This document shows positions 58,673-64,000 of a stretch of DNA of 64,000 nt, piece after piece. A program made the position numbers and the translations under genes. The notes below the pieces were generated by a model. That model ran no database searches. It had not been told where the DNA came from and saw only the letters and a program-made list of their open reading frames with translations. Source of the stretch: Bacillota bacterium (lineage in GTDB: Bacteria > Bacillota > Clostridia > Acetivibrionales > DSM-1351); the NCBI GenBank assembly GCA_023443515.1, contig JAEZUC010000029.1:68745-132744 (forward strand). The letters are read 5' to 3'. The first letter of the stretch is position 1. Each line of letters opens with the position of its first letter.

Positions 58673-61150
58673 ATGGAGAGGAAAGAATCCCTTAAAATCA
58701 CAGGTATGAGCTGTGCGGCTTGTGCAGCTAGGATTGAAAAGGGTCTTAATAAGCAAGAAGGTGTAAAGCAAGCCAATGTTAATTTTGCAGTAGAAAAAGC
58801 AACAGTGGAATATGATGACAGCCTGACCGATTCTGGAAAAATTCAGGAAACAATTGAAAAGCTGGGTTATGGCATTATCATGGAAAGCGAAAAATATGGA
58901 AACAAAGTTGAATTGAAGCTTTCGGGGATGTCCTGTGCTGCATGTTCTGCAAAAATTGAAAAAAAGCTAAATAAGACCCAAGGAATTGTTAGGGCAGCAG
59001 TTAATCTTGCCACAGAAAAGGCGAATATTGATTACGATCCCTCAACGATGAAGGTTTCAGACATAATTAAGATAATTGAGGGCCTGGGCTACGGGGCAGA
59101 AAAAGCCGAGGAGATTAACAAGGATACGGAAAAAGAGCAAAGGGAGAAGGAAATCAGAGCCTTAAAGTTTTCGCTGATTGTATCAGTGGTACTTAGTGCG
59201 CCTCTGGTGCTTGCAATGATACTGGGAATGTTAAATCTTGACAGTCCTGTGGCATCATTGCTTCATAATCAGTATTTTCAGCTGATATTAGCAACTCCGG
59301 TACAGTTTATAATAGGCTTCAGGTTTTATAAACATGCCTACTATGCGCTAAAATCTAAAAGTGCCAACATGGATGTATTGATAGCCATGGGCACATCAGC
59401 TGCCTACTTTTTCAGCCTTTACAACGTATTTTTTGAGGAAGCACATCAAGGTATGATGAAAAACCTTTACTTTGAAGCAGCCGCAGTAATTATTACACTT
59501 ATTCTATTGGGCAAATATCTTGAAGCAGTTGCAAAAGGTAAAACTTCCGAAGCAATAAAGAAACTTATGGGCTTGCAGGCAAAGACAGCAAGAGTGCTGA
59601 GAAATGGTACTGAAGAGGACATACCTATTGAAGATGTGCTACCTGGTGACATTATTATAGTAAGACCGGGAGAAAAAATACCTGTAGACGGTAAAATACT
59701 GGAAGGTAACTCATCAATAGATGAATCTATGCTTACAGGCGAAAGCCTACCTGTAGAGAAAAAAGCAGGTGATTTTGTTATCGGTGCAACCATAAATAAG
59801 TTCGGAACCTTCCGTTTTGAAGCAACAAAGGTAGGTAAGGATACAGCACTGTCACAAATAATCAAGATGGTGGAGGATGCACAAGGCTCAAAGGCTCCCA
59901 TTCAGAAAATTGCCGACAAGGTTTCAGGCATATTTGTTCCGGTAGTTGTAGCAATTGCTTTATTGACTTTTGTTATCTGGCTTCTGGTAACCGGTGATGT
60001 TACTAAGGCCATAGTCAGTGCGGTAGCCGTTCTGGTTATAGCGTGTCCTTGTTCTCTTGGACTAGCAACTCCAACCGCAATTATGGTAGGTACCGGAAAG
60101 GGCGCTGAAAACGGCATACTTATTAAAGGTGGAGAACATTTGGAAATGGCGTATAAGTTAAACGCTGTGGTTCTTGATAAAACAGGAACAATTACAAAAG
60201 GTGAACCGGAAGTTACCGATATTGTAGTTATAGACACTTCCTATGACAAAAAGGAAATATTAAGGCTAGCTGCAATCACAGAAAAAAGTTCGGAACATCC
60301 TTTGGGAGCTGCAATATATGACCATGGTAAAAAGGAACTTGGAAATATAAAAGATCCTGACAGATTTGAAGCTATCCCGGGAAGGGGCGTAAAGTCTGTT
60401 ATAGACGGTAAAACCATATATATGGGTACCAGAAAGCTAATGCTTGAACAGGGTATTGATATGGGAAATGTTGAAGCTGCAATAATAGGACTTGAGGATG
60501 AAGGTAAAACAGCAATGCTGATGTCCATAGACATCAAACTTACTGCTCTTGTTGCAGTTGCCGATACTTTGAAGGAAAGCTCAAAGGAAGCAATTGAGGA
60601 ATTGAAAAATATTGGCATTGACGTATATATGATTACAGGTGACAATAAAAGAACAGCTAATGCTATTGCAAAACTGGTAGGGATAACCAATGTGCTTGCC
60701 GAAGTACTTCCTGAGAACAAGGCGGAGGAAGTTGAAAAGCTCAAAGCAAGTGGAAAAATAGTCGCAATGGTTGGCGACGGTATAAACGATGCACCGGCTT
60801 TAGCTACAGCAGATATTGGAATGGCAATAGGTACAGGTACTGATGTTGCCATTGAAGCAGCAGATATTACCCTTATGAGGGGCGATCTGAGAACAATTCC
60901 TGCTGCCATAAGGCTATCAAGAAAAACAATGACTAAAATAAAACAAAACCTGTTCTGGGCTTTCTTCTATAATATTATAGGTATACCATTTGCAGCACTG
61001 GGATTACTCAATCCAATGATTGCCGGAGGGGCAATGGCCTTCAGCTCGGTATCGGTAGTAGCGAACTCATTGAGCCTGAAGAGTTTTGAACCAATGGAAA
61101 CCCGTAAGTTTGATACTGTTGAAGAATGGCAGAAACAGGAGTGGAAATAG
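58673..61150 (+). CDS. copA: Copper-translocating P1B-type ATPase CopA
   Basis: This 825-residue ATP-driven Cu(I) exporter has two N-terminal heavy-metal domains (MSCAACAARIEKGL near 13, MSCAACSAKIEKKL near 87), the membrane CPC motif at 458-460, the phosphorylated Asp in DKTGT (502), SEHPLG and GDGINDAPA. The actuator TGES is present as LTGESLP. The HMA domains can accept copper from a chaperone or from the fused HMA of the preceding protein. AAAGGAG precedes ATG, 33 bases after the fusion gene. No CsoR or CopY repressor gene is in the window. Confidence 0.97.
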   Translation: MERKESLKITGMSCAACAARIEKGLNKQEGVKQANVNFAVEKATVEYDDSLTDSGKIQETIEKLGYGIIMESEKYGNKVELKLSGMSCAACSAKIEKKLNKTQGIVRAAVNLATEKANIDYDPSTMKVSDIIKIIEGLGYGAEKAEEINKDTEKEQREKEIRALKFSLIVSVVLSAPLVLAMILGMLNLDSPVASLLHNQYFQLILATPVQFIIGFRFYKHAYYALKSKSANMDVLIAMGTSAAYFFSLYNVFFEEAHQGMMKNLYFEAAAVIITLILLGKYLEAVAKGKTSEAIKKLMGLQAKTARVLRNGTEEDIPIEDVLPGDIIIVRPGEKIPVDGKILEGNSSIDESMLTGESLPVEKKAGDFVIGATINKFGTFRFEATKVGKDTALSQIIKMVEDAQGSKAPIQKIADKVSGIFVPVVVAIALLTFVIWLLVTGDVTKAIVSAVAVLVIACPCSLGLATPTAIMVGTGKGAENGILIKGGEHLEMAYKLNAVVLDKTGTITKGEPEVTDIVVIDTSYDKKEILRLAAITEKSSEHPLGAAIYDHGKKELGNIKDPDRFEAIPGRGVKSVIDGKTIYMGTRKLMLEQGIDMGNVEAAIIGLEDEGKTAMLMSIDIKLTALVAVADTLKESSKEAIEELKNIGIDVYMITGDNKRTANAIAKLVGITNVLAEVLPENKAEEVEKLKASGKIVAMVGDGINDAPALATADIGMAIGTGTDVAIEAADITLMRGDLRTIPAAIRLSRKTMTKIKQNLFWAFFYNIIGIPFAALGLLNPMIAGGAMAFSSVSVVANSLSLKSFEPMETRKFDTVEEWQKQEWK

Positions 61151-61248
61151 AATCTTTAGGCATATATTGCCAGAGCTTTTACCCCTCAAAGAATTTAAAG
61201 TAATTCGAATTATATAATAGCGACTGTTTATAGTTTTATGATTTTATA

Positions 61249-61260
61249 AAGGAGGTGATA
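61249..61260 (+). promoter_or_regulatory. Orphan perfect Shine-Dalgarno before the riboswitch
   Basis: AAGGAGGTGATA matches the anti-SD perfectly but no ATG, GTG or TTG follows at a suitable distance. The layout resembles the element in the cipC leader (30097). Confidence 0.45.
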
Positions 61261-61303
61261 TAGAGGTAGTCTTTTTATAAGCAGTCTAAAAAAATTGCTG
61301 AAT

Positions 61304-61412
61304 CTTCGTCATAGTAGACGAAGTACGGAGGAACCAAGAAAAGGGGGTTAATCCATTTTATATGGTAGGGTGATCCTATTACCCGAACCCGGCAGCTAAC
61401 TTCGGAAGCACA
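61304..61412 (+). promoter_or_regulatory. c-di-AMP riboswitch (ydaO-yuaA type)
   Basis: The conserved blocks are recognisable: ACGGAGGAACC, GGGGGTTAATCC, GGTAGGGTGA and the 3' CCCGAACCCGGCAGCTAAC followed by TTCGGAAGC. They lie in the leader of an SH3-NlpC/P60 wall hydrolase, the classic target of this class. c-di-AMP binding normally turns expression off, linking wall hydrolysis to osmotic and wall status. Confidence 0.88.
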
Positions 61413-61426
61413 ATATAGGAGGAAAA

Positions 61427-62320
61427 ATGACACAAAAGATTAACAAGGCACTTGCGGGATGTTTTATTGCTCTGCTTCTTGCATTTGCATCTACAACTGT
61501 AATGGCCGCCACAATACCGGCAAAAATTGCAGGTACAAATGTTAAAATGAGAAAGGCACCAACAACGTCTTCCCAAATTGTAACCAAACTGGCAAATGCA
61601 AATATAACTGTTACCGACCATTCCAAAGGCTGGTACAAGGTTACCTATAACAAGAAAACCGGCTGGGTAAACGGTGATTATGTTAAATTGCAGGCTACAA
61701 AAGGAATTATAAATGCAAATGGTGTCAATTTCAGGAAAAGTGCCGGAACTACAAGTAAGGCTATAAGCTCACTTAAAAAGAATACATCCGTACAAATTCT
61801 GGACGTTACAAAGGGTTGGAACAAGGTTAAGATAGGGTCAAAGGTTGGTTATGTATCATCAAAATTTGTGAATATCTCAGCTACCAGCGGGAAAACCTCC
61901 AGGTCAGCAAATGTTGTGGCATTTGCAGCAATTGATGATAACTCTATAAACAGCAGAGTCGTTTCATATGCCAGGGAATTTGAAGGGGTAAGATATTCAT
62001 ACGGTGGGGCAAATCCCCATTCGGGTTTTGATTGTTCAGGCTTTGTAGGCTATGTATACAAAAAGTTCAATGTCAAGCTTAACAGATCGGCCCAAGGCAT
62101 GTACTCCAATGGAGTTAAGGTAGCAAAGGCCCAACTGAAGGCGGGAGATATCTTATTTTTTGATGCTTCAAGCCGAAAAGCATCAGGACAAATAGACCAC
62201 GCGGGAATTTATATAGGTGGAAATACCTTTATTCATGCATCTTCATCAAACGGCCAAGTCCGTGTACAAAAGCTGTCTGAATACAGGGGTACTTATATCG
62301 GAGCAAAAAGAGTAATTTAA
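61427..62320 (+). CDS. SH3b-SH3b-NlpC/P60 peptidoglycan endopeptidase
   Basis: This 297-residue secreted wall hydrolase has a signal peptide (1-28, ending VMAA) and two bacterial SH3 domains (about 30-88 and 92-150). The NlpC/P60 cysteine peptidase domain (about 175-297) has Cys203 (FDCSGF), His258 (IDHAGIY) and His270 (FIHASS). It cleaves stem-peptide bonds (typically gamma-D-Glu-diaminopimelate) during growth or turnover. RBS AGGAGG precedes ATG. Expression is probably under the upstream c-di-AMP riboswitch. It is ended by the terminator at 62346. Confidence 0.94.
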   Translation: MTQKINKALAGCFIALLLAFASTTVMAATIPAKIAGTNVKMRKAPTTSSQIVTKLANANITVTDHSKGWYKVTYNKKTGWVNGDYVKLQATKGIINANGVNFRKSAGTTSKAISSLKKNTSVQILDVTKGWNKVKIGSKVGYVSSKFVNISATSGKTSRSANVVAFAAIDDNSINSRVVSYAREFEGVRYSYGGANPHSGFDCSGFVGYVYKKFNVKLNRSAQGMYSNGVKVAKAQLKAGDILFFDASSRKASGQIDHAGIYIGGNTFIHASSSNGQVRVQKLSEYRGTYIGAKRVI

Positions 62321-62345
62321 AAATACTATAAACTAAATAATTTAT

Positions 62346-62385
62346 AGCCGCAAAGCTCATCTTTTGATGTTTTTGCGGCTTTTTG
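62346..62385 (+). terminator. Terminator of the NlpC/P60 gene
   Basis: AGCCGCAAA (62346-62354) pairs with TTTGCGGCT (62372-62380), followed by TTTTG. Confidence 0.9.
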
Positions 62386-62395
62386 TTTACTGAAT

Positions 62396-62425
62396 TTGAT
62401 AGTAAATAGGAAAACCTGTTACAAT
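62396..62425 (+). promoter_or_regulatory. Promoter of glycerate kinase
   Basis: TTGATA (62396-62401), an 18-base spacer and TACAAT (62420-62425) with an extended -10 TG one base upstream. Confidence 0.72.
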
Positions 62426-62479
62426 AGATAAATGATCGCTTAATTAATCAAAATAACACATCAGAAAGGTATTTACGGC

Positions 62480-63622
62480 ATGAAGAAAATAGTGCTTATC
62501 CCGGATTCATATAAAGGAACTATGAGCTCAGCAGAGATATGCGGTATTATGGAAAAGAGCATTTTACTTCAATTTCCAAAATGTGAGGTCATTTCAATAC
62601 CTGTTGCAGATGGAGGAGAGGGAAGTGTAGATTGCTTTTTAAGTGCCATGAAAGGAAAAAAGGTTTTGACATGTGCCAAAGGTCCTTATTTTGATGAATT
62701 GAATACCTATTATGGATTAGTAGACAATGGCAGAACAGCTGTAATAGAAATGGCTGCCTGTGCGGGGCTACCGCTTGTGGAACACAATAAAAATCCCATG
62801 ATGACAACAACATATGGGGTTGGACAGCTTATTGAAAAAGCAGCCGAAAAAGGCTGCAAAAAAATTATTCTTGGTCTGGGTGGTAGTTGTACTAATGATG
62901 GTGGCTGCGGTGTTGCAGTAGCCTTGGGAGTGAAGTTTCTTGATAAAGACGGCAAACAATTTATTCCTACAGGAGGGTCTTTGAAAGATATTAACTCTAT
63001 AGATGTTTCCTCTGTAAATCCAATTTTAAAAGATATTGAAATTTCAGCTATGTGTGATATAGATAATCCCATGTTTGGAAAAAATGGTGCAGCGTATGTG
63101 TTTTCGCCCCAAAAGGGTGCTGATGCCAAAATGGTAGAACAGCTTGATGATGGCTTACGCAAACTGGCTGAAGTTATTCTGCACGATCTGGGTGTTGATG
63201 TAGCCAATATGCCCGGTGCAGGCGCCGCCGGTGCCATGGGAGCCGGTATGGTTGCTTTTTTTGGTGCCAAACTGGTAATGGGTATTCAGTGTGTGCTGGA
63301 CACTGTAGGTTTTGAAAAAATAATAATGGGTGCTGATGTCATCTTTACCGGCGAAGGTAAGCTGGATACTCAAAGCCTGAGAGGTAAAGTTGTAATAGGT
63401 ATTGCTAAACGGGCCAAAGCACTTAATGTGCCCGTTATTGCAGTGGTTGGAGATGTTGCTGATAATATGACACAAGCGTATGAGGATGGAGTAAGTGCAA
63501 TATTCAGCATCAACAAAGTTGCAGTTCCCTATGAAGTTGCAAGACGTACTTGCAAGGAGGACTTGGCTTTTACTATGGATAATATTTTAAAATTTGCGGC
63601 AATAGCAGATAGTAATAAATAG
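62480..63622 (+). CDS. glxK: Glycerate kinase (GlxK/GarK family)
   Basis: This 380-residue glycerate kinase phosphorylates D-glycerate to 2- or 3-phosphoglycerate with ATP. Family motifs are PDSYKGTMSS (about 8-17), PVADGGEGSVD (about 42), GLGGSCTNDGGCG (about 133), PGAGAAGAMGAG (about 245) and TGEGKLDTQS (about 292). The length is normal. RBS AAAGG lies several bases before ATG. It stands alone, and nearby genes give no further pathway context. Confidence 0.94.
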   Translation: MKKIVLIPDSYKGTMSSAEICGIMEKSILLQFPKCEVISIPVADGGEGSVDCFLSAMKGKKVLTCAKGPYFDELNTYYGLVDNGRTAVIEMAACAGLPLVEHNKNPMMTTTYGVGQLIEKAAEKGCKKIILGLGGSCTNDGGCGVAVALGVKFLDKDGKQFIPTGGSLKDINSIDVSSVNPILKDIEISAMCDIDNPMFGKNGAAYVFSPQKGADAKMVEQLDDGLRKLAEVILHDLGVDVANMPGAGAAGAMGAGMVAFFGAKLVMGIQCVLDTVGFEKIIMGADVIFTGEGKLDTQSLRGKVVIGIAKRAKALNVPVIAVVGDVADNMTQAYEDGVSAIFSINKVAVPYEVARRTCKEDLAFTMDNILKFAAIADSNK

Positions 63623-63637
63623 ATAATATGAAACTGT

Positions 63638-63699
63638 AATGCTCCCGTTATGGTAAACAGTAAACTAACATACTGTTATCTTAACGAGGAGCATTTTTA
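63638..63699 (+). terminator. Terminator of glycerate kinase
   Basis: AATGCTCC (63638-63645) pairs with GGAGCATT (63688-63695), followed by TTTT. Inner pairing includes AACAGTA/TACTGTT. Confidence 0.82.
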
Positions 63700-63733
63700 G
63701 TTTCCACAAGAGACAAAACAGTAACACATTCTT

Positions 63734-63782
63734 GTTGCATTTGCAACTACACTAATAGTAGTTTTCTTGTACTATTATAGTA
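63734..63782. promoter_or_regulatory. Two operator-like palindromes upstream of hcp
   Basis: GTTGCA-TT-TGCAAC (63734-63747) is a perfect 14-base palindrome of the CRP/FNR kind. TACTAT-T-ATAGTA (63770-63782) is a second perfect palindrome. Regulators of hcp in anaerobes (HcpR, NsrR, Rex) are known from the family; which, if any, binds here is unknown. Confidence 0.5.
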
Positions 63783-63818
63783 GTAAGCAAAGAAACTGTT
63801 ATTCGGGAGGATTTTGTA

Positions 63819-64000
63819 ATGGGAATGTTTTGCTATCAATGTCAGGAAACCGGAAGAAACGAGGGCTGTGAATATGGTGGTGTATGCGGAAAAAGCGAAG
63901 ACCTTGCAGATTTGCAGGATCTTTTAATATATATTCTTAAAGGAATTTCGGAAATTATAATAAAAGGAAAGCTTGAGGTTAAAAATCTGCCTTATGTTAA
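63819..64000 (+). CDS. hcp: Hydroxylamine reductase / hybrid cluster protein, N-terminal fragment (partial)
   Basis: The frame opens at ATG 63819, 8 bases after GGGAGG, and runs off the right edge. The first residues, MGMFCYQCQETGRNEGCE and GGVCGKSEDLADLQDLLIY, are the standard Hcp N-terminus, with the four cysteines binding the cubane 4Fe-4S cluster. Hcp reduces hydroxylamine and nitric oxide in vitro and protects against nitrosative stress. About 60 of some 530-550 residues are present. Confidence 0.93.
   Translation, partial: MGMFCYQCQETGRNEGCEYGGVCGKSEDLADLQDLLIYILKGISEIIIKGKLEVKNLPYV

Overview
The window comes from a mesophilic, cellulolytic, AT-rich Firmicute of the Ruminiclostridium group (relatives of R. 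cellulolyticum, R. papyrosolvens and C. josui). The main evidence is a complete cip-cel type cellulosome operon at about 29.6-53.0 kb. Its scaffoldin has six cohesins; R. cellulolyticum CipC is remembered as having eight, so this is probably a sister species. No rRNA, tRNA, CRISPR array or insertion sequence was seen.

Layout. 0-5.3 kb: the edge of an OPT-family transporter, a NYN-domain protein, then the translation/secretion cluster ylxM-ffh-rpsP-khpA-rimM-trmD. 5.3-12.9 kb: yezD, then a nitrogenase-like set (NifB-, NifX-, NifH-, NifD- and NifK-like) running into two transsulfuration genes (mccB, mccA). The NifDK-like pair keeps P-cluster-type cysteines but not the FeMo-cofactor histidine. 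The sulfur-gene context points to reductive sulfur or methionine salvage rather than N2 fixation, and this is the best candidate for an under-described system. 12.9-20.2 kb: an rsgA-like GTPase behind a leader with a tiny ORF and two terminators, then rplS, lepB, rbgA, rnhB, a FliK-like protein, an FlhB-tail protein and yraN. 20.2-29.3 kb: housekeeping and transport genes (dipeptidase, aminotransferase, purB, GntR regulator, beta-lactamase-like protein, DedA, DUF1540, APC permease), plus a strong candidate structured ncRNA on the minus strand at about 21.22-21.50 kb.

29.3-53.0 kb: a 1-kb leader, then cipC-cel48F-cel8C-cel9G-cel9E-orfX-cel9H-cel9J-man5K-cel9M-cel5N, all on the + strand. Nine enzymes carry type I dockerins that can plug into the six CipC cohesins, or into the single cohesin of the membrane-anchored OrfX. 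Strong hairpins sit in many of the intergenic gaps, and an 18-bp hairpin closes the operon. The rgl11Y gene remembered between cel9M and cel5N in R. cellulolyticum is absent.

53.0-64.0 kb: a LysR regulator divergent from an SGNH esterase, the amidase CwlD, a secreted metallophosphoesterase, a copper module (HMA-SafE-cupredoxin fusion plus CopA), a c-di-AMP riboswitch ahead of an SH3-NlpC/P60 wall hydrolase, a glycerate kinase, and the start of hcp running off the right edge.

Starts were chosen by ribosome-binding-site position and family alignment. The most notable is the NifB-like gene, which has no canonical start upstream of its conserved N-terminus and appears to begin at ATA.
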